Shown here: positions 49,102-57,762 of the stretch, in pieces
Layout of the letters: every line of letters starts with the position of its first letter
How positions within the stretch are numbered: position 1 is the stretch's first letter
From: Clostridia bacterium
GTDB lineage: Bacteria > Bacillota > Clostridia > Oscillospirales > CAG-382
Reading direction: 5' to 3'
NCBI GenBank assembly: GCA_017399965.1
Contig: JAFQAP010000026.1
Span: 1-64,000 of the forward strand
DNA: 64,000 nucleotides
The notes under the pieces: model-generated
Databases searched by the model: none
What the model saw: only the letters and a program-made list of their open reading frames with translations
What the model was told of the DNA's origin: nothing
Made by a program: the position numbers and the translations under genes

Positions 49102-50940
49102 TTACTTAAGTTCAACTGCGTGGATAACGCTTCCGTAAGAGCAGGCAACCAGCAGGTAATCAAGAGTTATCTGCTTTACGCTGTGGGCGGGGATGACCAC
49201 GTTATAGGTGTAGTTGCTGAAAACGTTGCTGTTTTCGCCCAGTCCTGCGGTGTAGGATGCTTCCAGCACCTCGCCTGTCACGCTGTCGCGGACAAGGATA
49301 GCCAGCGTTCCGTGGTCGCGGAGGTGGAGCGTAACCGTGCGCTCGGTATCGCCCTGATTAACAAATGTGAAATGGTCCTGATATTCGATCATCCAGTTTG
49401 CGGTGTTGGCAGGCTGACCGCATCCGTCTGCGTGGTGGTTATCAATAACAATAGGCTTTCCGTTTTGATCATGCCATATGAATTCCACCATATCCATACC
49501 AACGGCGCGGTGGTCGTTCTGGGGGTTAAGATGTGTCATCCAGGAGGTGGTGTTGTTGATATGCTCGGTGCTGTTGTACTTATTGTACGCAGGTGAATAG
49601 GTAGGTACGTAGTTTGCGTAAAGATTGGTGTAGGTTACGGGAAGCATACCCGCCTTATCGTCATCGCCAAAGGTCCAGGACATATAGTTGTCGATAACGC
49701 CGTGGTGATGTCCGATCCCCGAATACTGCTGTGCGTATCCCGCAGCAACGTAGCCCAGGGCTTTGGGCTCCGCCTTTACCTGAGAAGCATTGGTATAGCA
49801 GTACATAGTGCCGGTAACCTCGCCTCCCGTTACGGTAAACTTTACGTTTCCGTTGGCACAGCGGATGTTGTTTACATAGTGGTTTGCGGAATTATCCACG
49901 TTGATGTTTCTGTATGCATCCGCACTTGTTCCGCCTATTACCCAAAAATATTCTCCTGCAGGAAGACGGTAGGTGGTGGGCTGATACACACGTGGCTCGT
50001 ATTTTTTATATGCATAGTCAAGGTGGGAATATTTGGAGGTAATACCGCCGTTTTCGTTAAGATAATCATCGGGCAGTTCGAAGGACGTGTTATAAAAATC
50101 ATACCAGGCAAGCTGTCCGAACCAGGTGCCAATCCATTGGTATCCCACGTTGGTAATGGTTATGTATACGTCGTGGTCGGAATTGTTTTTAAGCTGGTAA
50201 CCGAGATAAGCGTTGCTTCCCGAATAATTTGCGTGCTCAAAGGTTACGTAAACATCCCCCGTAAGCCCCTCGTTGCGCATAAAGGCTTTTCCTACGTGCT
50301 GGGAACCGAACTGCTCGGGATTGTTGGAATAAATATACGTGCCGCCTGCGCGTTTGATATAATTAACCTCTGCGGCAACGAGGTCGTCGTTTCCGTTAAC
50401 GTCAATACCGGAAATATCTTCGGGATCAGCCACGTCATAGGGCAGGGTAACCAAGTGGTTGTCCGCCGTAACGTTAATTTTAAAATCCGCATTCGCTTCG
50501 GTCTTTACGGAAACAGTGTATAATTCGTTTTCCGTAAGCGCGAGGGATTTTATGTATGTTCCGCTTGCTATTTCGGTGTCACCGCTTAAAACAGAGATAA
50601 CCGATACGCCTTCTCCTTCAATGGTGTAGGTATCCGTATAGGGTGCGTAAACCAAATAGGAACGTGTGCCGTTTTCGTCGGAAACGTCGTCAATGCTTGA
50701 AATACGAAAAGCGCCGTGCTCGTTTACGTCGGGCTCATATATTTCTGCGCTTTCTTCTTCGGGGGCGGAAATATCCTCGCTTTCGTCTTTGGGCAGGGAA
50801 GTGTCCTTGTTATCGGAAACCTCGGCTTCGCTTTCCGAATTTGATATATTGTCCGCTTCGTCTGCACATCCCGCAAATACTGCGGCAGCCAAAATCGCCG
50901 AAAGAATAAATGCGGTAAGTTTTTTATACGTTATTTTCAT
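49102..50940 (-). CDS. Large surface lipoprotein of unknown function
   Basis: The product is 612 residues with lipobox VFAGC (Cys25), an acidic Ser/Glu linker to about residue 75, then a beta-rich body. Aromatic and Asn residues are frequent. The C-terminal half holds histidine-bearing segments (SGIGHHHGVIDNYMSW, VIDNHHADGCGQPANT) that could bind a metal. I recognise no family. It is a single-gene unit with AAAGGAG before the start. A 7-bp inverted repeat (TTAACAT/ATGTTAA at 50976-50993) lies upstream. A role in binding a cell-wall or carbohydrate ligand is only a guess. Confidence 0.75.
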   Translation of the reverse strand: MKITYKKLTAFILSAILAAAVFAGCADEADNISNSESEAEVSDNKDTSLPKDESEDISAPEEESAEIYEPDVNEHGAFRISSIDDVSDENGTRSYLVYAPYTDTYTIEGEGVSVISVLSGDTEIASGTYIKSLALTENELYTVSVKTEANADFKINVTADNHLVTLPYDVADPEDISGIDVNGNDDLVAAEVNYIKRAGGTYIYSNNPEQFGSQHVGKAFMRNEGLTGDVYVTFEHANYSGSNAYLGYQLKNNSDHDVYITITNVGYQWIGTWFGQLAWYDFYNTSFELPDDYLNENGGITSKYSHLDYAYKKYEPRVYQPTTYRLPAGEYFWVIGGTSADAYRNINVDNSANHYVNNIRCANGNVKFTVTGGEVTGTMYCYTNASQVKAEPKALGYVAAGYAQQYSGIGHHHGVIDNYMSWTFGDDDKAGMLPVTYTNLYANYVPTYSPAYNKYNSTEHINNTTSWMTHLNPQNDHRAVGMDMVEFIWHDQNGKPIVIDNHHADGCGQPANTANWMIEYQDHFTFVNQGDTERTVTLHLRDHGTLAILVRDSVTGEVLEASYTAGLGENSNVFSNYTYNVVIPAHSVKQITLDYLLVACSYGSVIHAVELK

Positions 50941-50975
50941 ACACCATGCTCCTTTTAGCTCGGATTTACATTATT

Positions 50976-50993
50976 TTAACATGCAAATGTTAA
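50976..50993. promoter_or_regulatory. Inverted repeat upstream of the large lipoprotein
   Basis: TTAACAT and ATGTTAA arms are separated by four bases, about 36 bp before the start codon. The spacing fits an operator, and no clear -35/-10 pair was found. Confidence 0.4.
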
Positions 50994-51024
50994 GAAGTTG
51001 TAAAATACAGGGCAGTTTTTTAAC

Positions 51025-51052
51025 TTGACATTAAATTTATTTCCATTATAAT
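51025..51052 (+). promoter_or_regulatory. Promoter of the DUF4855 gene
   Basis: TTGACA (51025-51030) and TATAAT (51047-51052) are separated by 16 bp, with GGAAAGGAAG before the ATG at 51088. Confidence 0.8.
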
Positions 51053-51087
51053 ATATACCGAAACTTTCGGAAAGGAAGAACACACAT

Positions 51088-52125
51088 ATGAAAAAAGGCG
51101 TACTGCTTTACACCTGCTACAACGGATACGGAAACACCAAGTACCACACTCCCACGGATGAGGAGCTTGTGCGTATCTTGAACGTGACCGACGAGATACT
51201 GTTTATCCCCATAGTTACATATAATCGTTTTACGGATAAAGACGGCAAGGATTACTCCGTGCTTTCCCACGATATAATAGATGATATGACCGTGGATATG
51301 GTAGGGGATCCTGCCCGCTTTGAAACCATAAAGCAGGAATACCACGCTACCGCAAACCACCGCCTTCCCGCGAATTATCACGTTAGGGATTATGTAAACG
51401 ATGCTGTCTCCCTTGCAAAGCGCATTACCGCAATAAAAGGGGATGCAAAGCTGTGGTTTTCCGTTCCTTCCGCAGAAAATTTCCACGCACTTACCCATCT
51501 TTTTGCACCTGCGTGGGCAGATACCGTGGATATGATAAAAAACGCACTGCCCGATGAACTGTGGCAAAATAATGTTTTGGGCATATATTATGCAGGGGAG
51601 GATATCGTTACCGCAGGTTACACCCGTTTTGATAACGACAAGCCCGAGGACGATTTTAACAACCCCATCGTATATTCCATGCGCGTGGTTTCCGATAAGG
51701 TTCACGGCTACGGAAAGAAAATGCTTTGGATCCCTTATTACCACGAAGCGTCGTCCTCTTCCAAGAATCTGGGACACGTGCTCAATCTTACAGATATTTT
51801 TGATGTTGCCATAATCCAGCCCTCCCATTTCTTTAATACCGCACGCAAGGATGAAATGCGGGTAGTGCCCGAATGTGTGGAAAAGCAGGCAGTGGTGGAT
51901 ATAGAACATAATATAATAGGAAGCAAAAAAACTTCCCGCACGGAAATAGGCTTTGAAATGGAAATCGACGCCCAGTTTTACGAAAAAGAAGGCTATGCGG
52001 AAAGATATTATGATTACGAAAAAGCCTTCGGGCGTTTTGTGGGCAAATATCCCACCGCATATTACGCCGGCACACCTCAAACCCTGCTCAGATCATTGGA
52101 TATAATAGAGAAATTTTATAAATAA
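51088..52125 (+). CDS. DUF4855 domain protein
   Basis: The product is 345 residues with no signal peptide. It resembles the DUF4855 family: an early YTCYNGYGNTKYHTPTDEEL, a central LGIYYAGEDIV strand, and KMLWIPYYHEA ending an alpha/beta barrel-like series. The family is often found as part of carbohydrate-active proteins and looks like a catalytically uncertain glycosidase-type barrel. Here it is a stand-alone cytosolic form. It is followed by a GC-rich terminator. Assignment rests on remembered sequence pattern. Confidence 0.7.
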   Translation: MKKGVLLYTCYNGYGNTKYHTPTDEELVRILNVTDEILFIPIVTYNRFTDKDGKDYSVLSHDIIDDMTVDMVGDPARFETIKQEYHATANHRLPANYHVRDYVNDAVSLAKRITAIKGDAKLWFSVPSAENFHALTHLFAPAWADTVDMIKNALPDELWQNNVLGIYYAGEDIVTAGYTRFDNDKPEDDFNNPIVYSMRVVSDKVHGYGKKMLWIPYYHEASSSSKNLGHVLNLTDIFDVAIIQPSHFFNTARKDEMRVVPECVEKQAVVDIEHNIIGSKKTSRTEIGFEMEIDAQFYEKEGYAERYYDYEKAFGRFVGKYPTAYYAGTPQTLLRSLDIIEKFYK

Positions 52126-52135
52126 AAGAAGTTTT

Positions 52136-52170
52136 AACGCCGCGCAGCCACAAAAACCGCGGCGTTTTTT
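52136..52170 (+). terminator. Rho-independent terminator
   Basis: AACGCCGCG and CGCGGCGTT pair around a 13-nt loop and are followed by a T run. Confidence 0.85.
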
Positions 52171-52272
52171 CATTATTTATACACGTTTTGCATAAAAAAG
52201 AGCGTATAAAGACAAATTTATGATAATTTATAAGAAATTGGTTGTAAAAAATAATAATTTCTCATAAACAAA

Positions 52273-52301
52273 TTGACATTTTAAAAATAATGTGTTATAA
52301 T
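52273..52301 (+). promoter_or_regulatory. Strong consensus promoter of the oligopeptide importer
   Basis: TTGACA (52273-52278) and TATAAT (52296-52301) are perfect boxes with a 17-bp spacer. The transcript leader is about 125 nt long and contains three small hairpins (near 52314, 52352 and 52380). I match it to no riboswitch class I know. Confidence 0.88.
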
Positions 52302-52432
52302 ACGTACCGAATAGTTTCTGAGTGTAAGAAACGTATATGCTATATGCAGCTATCTTCGGTAAAAGTTGCCTATAACATATTCGTTCCTTCGTAGGAACTA
52401 TTATAAAAAAATTTTAAGGAGAAACCACAAAG

Positions 52433-54979
52433 ATGAAAAAGTATTCTTCAATTCTTGCTTTAGTGCTTGCAGTTGTTATGCTTTTTGCTCTCACTGCTTG
52501 CCAGCCCGGTGATGACACAAGCAACGTGTCTAAGGAAGCAGGCGATACATCCGAAACTGAGATCGTTGTAGAAAAGTTCGAAGGCGATTTCACCTGGAAG
52601 GATTCCGTATCTACCCTTGCTACCAACTGGAACCCCCACACCTATGAAACTGCAGACGATTCTTATCCTCTCGATTTTATCGTTAGCGGTCTCTACACCT
52701 TCGTTTTCAACGATGCACTTAACCCCGTTGAAGGCAAGGATCCCTATTCCGGTTACGTTATCGTACCCGAAATGGCAGCTGCTATGCCCGTAGATGTTAC
52801 CGAAGACATCAAGGAGTCTCATCCTCAATTCAACATTCCCGAGGATGCAACCAAGGGCTACGCTTACGTTATCGACCTCAATCCTAACGCTAAGTGGGAA
52901 GACGGCACCCCCATCAATGCAGACACTTACGTGTACTCCATGGAAAAGCTGTTCAATTCCGAACTTCTTAACTACCGCGCTACCGACTATATGGATGGCG
53001 ACCTCGCTATCGCAGGCGGTAGAGATTACTACAACAGCGGCAGAACCGTTTGGGAAGCAAACTCCGCAGACGGCGCAGCTATGAACTTCGCTTTTGCTGA
53101 CCTCGTAAAGGGCGATGACGGCGTATACACCACCGCTGACGGCGTTAAGGTATACTTCGGTCTTACCGCAGGCTACGCTTGGATGGGCGGCGACGCTCTT
53201 GCAGACTATGCAGGCTACTTCCCCGAAGGCGTATATGCTTCTCTTGAAGCTCTCGCTAACGACGAAGGCTATGTTCCCGTAACCGACGAATCTATCGCAC
53301 TTCTCTATTCCTTCACCGGTTCCGATGTTTGGGGCAACGAATCTGAGGCTGACCTCGGCTACTACGTATCCTACCAGAAGACCTACGAAGAGTTCGCATT
53401 TGAAAACGTTGGTATTATCAAGACCGGCGATTACCAGATCACTCTCGTACTCGAGAAGTCCCTCACCGGCTTCTACCTCCTTTACAACCTTTCCGGCAAC
53501 TGGATCGTATACGAAGATCTTTACGAATCCTGCCTTAAGAAGGAAGGCGACACCTACCTTTCTACTTACAACACCAGCGTAGAGACCACCAAGTCCTACG
53601 GTCCTTACAAGCTTGTTTCCTACCAGGAAGACAAGGCTATGCGCTTTGAAAAGAACGAAAACTGGTTCGGTTATACCGACGGCAAGCACATCTACTGCGA
53701 TCCCGAAGATGGCAAGTACTATCCTATGTACCAGACCACCGCAGTTGACTGCCAGGTAGTTGCAGAAGCTGAAACCAGAAAGCTTATGTTCCTTAAGGGC
53801 GAACTTATGGGTTACGGCCTCCAGGCTGATGACTACGATAGCTACCGCAGCTCCGAATACTGCTATGCTACTCCCGCAACCGCAACCTTCTTCCTTATCC
53901 TTAACGGTCACGGCGAAGCTATCGCTACCCGTGAAGCAGCTGAAGATTTTGACCAGACCAAGCAGGATCTCGAAACCCTCCAGCTCACCTCCTTCAAGCA
54001 GGCTCTTGCTCTCTCTTATGATAAAGACCTGTTCGCTTCCACCGTATCTCCCGCTCGTTCCGGTGCTTTCGGTATGATAGGCTCCGCTTATGTATACGAT
54101 CCCGATACCGGTGCTAAGTACCGCGATACCGACCAAGCTAAGAAGGCTCTCTGCGAATTCTACGCAGTTGACATTTCCAAGTTCGATTCTCTCGACGCAG
54201 CTGTTGAGTCCATCACCGGTTACGACGTTGAAGGCGCACGCGAATTCTTCAAGAAGGCATTTGATGAAGCTATCGAAAAGGGTTACATCACCGATACTGA
54301 TAACGACGGCAAGTCCGATCAGGCTATCAAGATCGAGTATGCAATTTCTTCCGATTCCGACTTCATGACCACCACCATCAACTACCTCAATAACACTCTC
54401 GCAGAAGTTATTAAGGGTACTCCTTTTGAAGGCAAGATCGAGTTCTACAAGTCTGCTGAATACGGCAACGAATGGTCCAACAAGATCAAGTCCGGTATGT
54501 CCGACACCGTTCTCGGCGGTTGGTCCGGCTCTGCTCTTAACCCCTTCTCTCTTACCGACCTCTACGTTAACCCCTCTCGTGCATACGACGCAGCTTGGTT
54601 CAATCCCGAAGCTTACGATCTCACCATCAAGATTAATGATGAAGACGTAACTCTCAACCTCAAGCAGTGGTCCGACGCTCTCAACGGCGCAGCAGTAGAA
54701 GTTGACGGTAAGACCTACAACTACGGCGACGGTCAGGCAGACATCGAAGTTCGTCTCGAAATCCTTGCAGCTTTCGAAACTGCAATCCTCAAGAACTTCA
54801 ACTACCTGCCCATGCTGGAAGACGGCTCCATGGCACTTCTTTCTCAGCAGGTTTACTACGTAGTTGAAGAATACAACCCTGTTATGGGTCGTGGCGGCAT
54901 CGCTTACACCAAGTACAACTTCAACGACACCGAATGGGCTGCATTCGTTGAAGAACAGGGCGGCGAGCTTAAGTATTAA
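52433..54979 (+). CDS. oppA: Oligopeptide-type ABC transporter substrate-binding lipoprotein (SBP family 5)
   Basis: The product is 848 residues, against 500-600 for usual members. Lipobox LTAC gives Cys23. The family-5 pattern is seen in LATNWNPHTYET, the AKWEDGTPINADTYVYSME segment, the TTKSYGPYKLVSYQ turn, and the C-terminal PMLEDGSMALLSQ. It captures an oligopeptide or similar ligand outside the cell and passes it to the permeases downstream. Codons end mostly in C (TTC, TAC, AAC), far more than in the neighbours, which indicates very high expression. The extra ~250 residues are spread as insertions in both lobes. Confidence 0.92.
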   Translation: MKKYSSILALVLAVVMLFALTACQPGDDTSNVSKEAGDTSETEIVVEKFEGDFTWKDSVSTLATNWNPHTYETADDSYPLDFIVSGLYTFVFNDALNPVEGKDPYSGYVIVPEMAAAMPVDVTEDIKESHPQFNIPEDATKGYAYVIDLNPNAKWEDGTPINADTYVYSMEKLFNSELLNYRATDYMDGDLAIAGGRDYYNSGRTVWEANSADGAAMNFAFADLVKGDDGVYTTADGVKVYFGLTAGYAWMGGDALADYAGYFPEGVYASLEALANDEGYVPVTDESIALLYSFTGSDVWGNESEADLGYYVSYQKTYEEFAFENVGIIKTGDYQITLVLEKSLTGFYLLYNLSGNWIVYEDLYESCLKKEGDTYLSTYNTSVETTKSYGPYKLVSYQEDKAMRFEKNENWFGYTDGKHIYCDPEDGKYYPMYQTTAVDCQVVAEAETRKLMFLKGELMGYGLQADDYDSYRSSEYCYATPATATFFLILNGHGEAIATREAAEDFDQTKQDLETLQLTSFKQALALSYDKDLFASTVSPARSGAFGMIGSAYVYDPDTGAKYRDTDQAKKALCEFYAVDISKFDSLDAAVESITGYDVEGAREFFKKAFDEAIEKGYITDTDNDGKSDQAIKIEYAISSDSDFMTTTINYLNNTLAEVIKGTPFEGKIEFYKSAEYGNEWSNKIKSGMSDTVLGGWSGSALNPFSLTDLYVNPSRAYDAAWFNPEAYDLTIKINDEDVTLNLKQWSDALNGAAVEVDGKTYNYGDGQADIEVRLEILAAFETAILKNFNYLPMLEDGSMALLSQQVYYVVEEYNPVMGRGGIAYTKYNFNDTEWAAFVEEQGGELKY

Positions 54980-55029
54980 TTTAAGCTTTAACTACAATTA
55001 TTAGGCACGGAACGTCTTTTCCGTACTTT

Positions 55030-55059
55030 CGTGCAGGGGCATCTTAATGTCCCTGCACG
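55030..55059 (+). other. Intercistronic hairpin 1
   Basis: CGTGCAGGG and CCCTGCACG pair after the binding-protein stop, around a 12-nt loop. No T run follows, so it is more likely an mRNA 3'-end stabiliser or partial terminator. Confidence 0.7.
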
Positions 55060-55100
55060 CAATATAATACCGGAGCGAGAGTGTTCCGGTATTATATTGC
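55059..55100 (+). other. Intercistronic hairpin 2 (16-bp stem)
   Basis: GCAATATAATACCGGA (55059-55074) and TCCGGTATTATATTGC (55085-55100) are perfectly complementary, with a 10-nt loop. It directly follows hairpin 1 and lies before the permease gene. Confidence 0.8.
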
Positions 55101-55168
55101 TATATGCCAACAATATTAAACGGCGCCTTTTTTAAAAATGTTTCCGTTTAAACACCGGAGGAAAATTT

Positions 55169-56122
55169 ATGCTTAAATACGTTATACAAAGAGTCGTGCT
55201 CATGCTGGTTACATTGTTTATAATAACCGGTATGTGCTTTATACTTATCCGAATGCTGCCTCCCGCAACCGTTTCGCCCGAGGACCCTCATGCAGAGATA
55301 GTCGAGCTGAGACGTGAAGCGCTGGGCTACAATAAACCCCTGCTTGTACAGTTCGGCATTTTCCTCAAGAGTGTATTCACAAAGTGGGACTGGGGTGTTT
55401 CGGACAAGCTGTACGTAGGCAGAGACGTATTCCAGATGCTGTATCAAAAGATGCCTGCTACAGTGCTTGTTAACCTGTATTCAATTTTGATCAGTATACC
55501 AATAGGTATTATACTGGGTATTATTGCCGCTTTAAAGAAAAACACCTGGATCGACCATACCATTTCAACGCTTACGATGGTGGTAATTTCGGTTCCGTCA
55601 TTCGTTTATGCTTTCGTTATCCAGTACTTATTCTCATATAAATTGGGCTGGTTTCCCTTCCTTATGAAGGCGGGTACGGACTATTTCTCTTGGGAAATGT
55701 TCGTTTCCATGATCCCTGCAATAATGTCGCTTTCCTTCGGCGTTATCGCCGGCTTTACCAGAACCACCCGTGCAGAGCTTACCGAAGTGCTTACCAGCGA
55801 ATTTATGCTGCTTGCCCGCACAAAGGGTCTTACAAAAGCTCAGGCTACAGTTCGCCACGCTTTCAGAAACTGTATGGTAGTTGTTCTGCCCTCTATTTTC
55901 GGTAGCTTTATCGGTGTAATGTCCGGTTCTCTTATTATCGAAAAGATATTCTCCATCCCCGGTGTTGGTCAGCTGTATATCAACTCTATAAATGCGCCCG
56001 ACTATCCTATGTTTATTATGAATACTTTCTTCTATACCAGCATAGGTCTTGCCGCAAGTATCGTAGTTGACCTCAGCTATGGCTTTATCGACCCCAGAAT
56101 CCGTATGGGTTCCAAAAAATAA
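55169..56122 (+). CDS. oppB: Oligopeptide ABC permease, OppB/DppB type
   Basis: The product is 317 residues, a normal length, with six membrane segments. It starts MLKYVIQRVVLMLVTLFIIT, typical of the family. The EAA loop reads EFMLLARTKGLTKAQATVRHAFRN, given here as EFMLLARTKGL and ATVRHAFRN. The C-terminal VIEKIFSIPGVGQL-like segment is seen as IIEKIFSIPGVGQLY. CCGGAGGAAA precedes the ATG. It pairs with the OppC-type permease that follows. It is the only membrane or ATPase subunit of this importer without a large insertion. Confidence 0.93.
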   Translation: MLKYVIQRVVLMLVTLFIITGMCFILIRMLPPATVSPEDPHAEIVELRREALGYNKPLLVQFGIFLKSVFTKWDWGVSDKLYVGRDVFQMLYQKMPATVLVNLYSILISIPIGIILGIIAALKKNTWIDHTISTLTMVVISVPSFVYAFVIQYLFSYKLGWFPFLMKAGTDYFSWEMFVSMIPAIMSLSFGVIAGFTRTTRAELTEVLTSEFMLLARTKGLTKAQATVRHAFRNCMVVVLPSIFGSFIGVMSGSLIIEKIFSIPGVGQLYINSINAPDYPMFIMNTFFYTSIGLAASIVVDLSYGFIDPRIRMGSKK

Positions 56123-56171
56123 GAAAGAAAGGAGAAATTTTTGCTGCTTTTGCAGTTGAATGTGTGTAATT

Positions 56172-57761
56172 ATGGATAACAACGTTTATGAACATATACC
56201 TGCCGAGCAATTTGAGTTTCAGCAGCTTAATGCAGAGCTTCACGACCAAAAGCTTGAGACAAAATCCAGAGGCTATTTCGCAGATGCGATGATACGCTTC
56301 AAGAAGAATAAGTCTTCCGTTGTTGCCGCTTGGATAATTTTGTTTCTGGTAATGTTTTCTATCATTTCTCCTCTTGTTTCGGGAATCGATGTCCGCCATA
56401 TGGATACGGTTTATAAGAGCCATCCGCCCTTTATAAAGGCTGTCGCAGATAAGTTTTCCGATCGGAATTGGTGCTTCTGGGACGGCGGCTATACTCACGA
56501 AAGCCAGTCCGAAAGCCAGCTCCTTGTTTGGGAAGCGATCGGTATGGAGACCGGTCTTAACCCCGTTAACCGCGTTATAAGCGAAACTGTTCAGAAAGAA
56601 AAATACCGCGGCCAGTGGCGTGACGTTAAGTATTATACTATCGAAAACAACAAGTATTACGAGCGCGGTGTTGTTTACCGTACCGTTTCTTATGAAGAAT
56701 TCCAGCGTATTCAGGATTTCCAGAATGAATCCGGAATTCAGGTTATTTATCCTTACGTAGAATCAAAGGATATTAACGATATCAAGGATAATCCCAACAT
56801 CTGGTATCAGGTTAAGGATGCCAAGGGCACTCCCGTTGTGGATGCAGACGGCAATCTTATTCCCGCATACTCCACCAACCCCGCTCTTCTTCAGTATAAG
56901 GAATATGAAGGCGATGATCTCGTTACCGTCGAAGTTCCTTATAACAGCCTTCGTATCGAAAGCGACCCCGGTAACTATATGTACGGTTACGTAAGATCCG
57001 GCTCCGTTACCATCCGTGTGTGCTATTTCACTTATTATCAGTATATCAACGAAGGACGTTTGCCCAATTATATATTCGGTACAAACTCTCTCGGTCAGGA
57101 CCTGTTCACCGCTATCGGTGTAGGCGCCCGTTTCTCTCTCATCTTTGCGGTTGCGGTTTCCGCTATCAACCTTTGCATCGGTGCGGTATACGGCGCTATC
57201 CAGGGTTATTACGGCGGTTGGATCGACCTTTTCCTCGACCGTGTATCCGATATTCTCAGCGGCGTTCCCTTTATCGTTGTTGCAACCTTGTTTAAGCTGC
57301 ATCTTGCCGACAAGGTTGGTATCGTACCTTCATTTATATTTGCATTCGTTTTAACCGGATGGATCGGTATGGCTGCCCTTACAAGAAAGCAGTTCTACCG
57401 CTTCAAGGGTCAGGAATTCGTTCTTGCCGCAAGAACTCTCGGTGCTTCCGACTGGCGTCTTATGTTCAAGCACGTATTCCCCAACTCCCTCGGTACCATC
57501 GTAACAAGCTGTGCTTTGGTTATCCCCGGTGTTATTAATTCCGAAACAAACCTTACTTACCTGGGTATTATCAACCTTCAGGAAGTATTCGGAACATCTA
57601 TCGGTGTTCTTTTGTCCCAGGGTCAGACATCTATGACATCTGCACCCCACGCAATGGTGTTCCCCGCAGTATTCATCGCGCTTCTGCTGATCTCCTTCAA
57701 CCTCTTCGGTAACGGACTCAGAGATGCGTTTAACCCGTCTATGAGAGGAGTTGAGGACTGA
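56172..57761 (+). CDS. oppC: Oligopeptide ABC permease, OppC/DppC type, with ~215-residue extracytoplasmic insertion
   Basis: The product is 529 residues against about 300 in the family. The start is uncertain: ATG 56172 (or in-frame ATG 56160) lies 25-35 nt from AAAGGAG. TM1 is at about 42-66. About 215 extra residues follow (70-285), placed outside the cell, with many Tyr and Asp and no known motif. The standard region then resumes at FGTNSLGQDLFTAIGVGARF, with the EAA loop EFVLAARTLGASDWRLMFKH. The insertion could contact the enlarged binding protein. It ends one base before the next gene. Confidence 0.9.
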   Translation: MDNNVYEHIPAEQFEFQQLNAELHDQKLETKSRGYFADAMIRFKKNKSSVVAAWIILFLVMFSIISPLVSGIDVRHMDTVYKSHPPFIKAVADKFSDRNWCFWDGGYTHESQSESQLLVWEAIGMETGLNPVNRVISETVQKEKYRGQWRDVKYYTIENNKYYERGVVYRTVSYEEFQRIQDFQNESGIQVIYPYVESKDINDIKDNPNIWYQVKDAKGTPVVDADGNLIPAYSTNPALLQYKEYEGDDLVTVEVPYNSLRIESDPGNYMYGYVRSGSVTIRVCYFTYYQYINEGRLPNYIFGTNSLGQDLFTAIGVGARFSLIFAVAVSAINLCIGAVYGAIQGYYGGWIDLFLDRVSDILSGVPFIVVATLFKLHLADKVGIVPSFIFAFVLTGWIGMAALTRKQFYRFKGQEFVLAARTLGASDWRLMFKHVFPNSLGTIVTSCALVIPGVINSETNLTYLGIINLQEVFGTSIGVLLSQGQTSMTSAPHAMVFPAVFIALLLISFNLFGNGLRDAFNPSMRGVED

Positions 57762-57762
57762 T

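Noticed and set aside
51046-52080. A 344-codon open frame antisense to the DUF4855 gene
   Set aside because: The sense frame has a consensus promoter, ribosome site and family resemblance; the antisense product is cysteine- and histidine-rich nonsense.
52308-52432. A known riboswitch or T-box in the importer leader
   Set aside because: The leader forms three small hairpins but shows no T-box sequence, no known aptamer core and no terminator/antiterminator pair that I can recognise.
52460-54136. A 558-codon open frame antisense to the binding-protein gene
   Set aside because: It mirrors the strong C-ending codon bias of the sense gene, has no ribosome site or promoter, and its text is low in complexity. 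It is a shadow.
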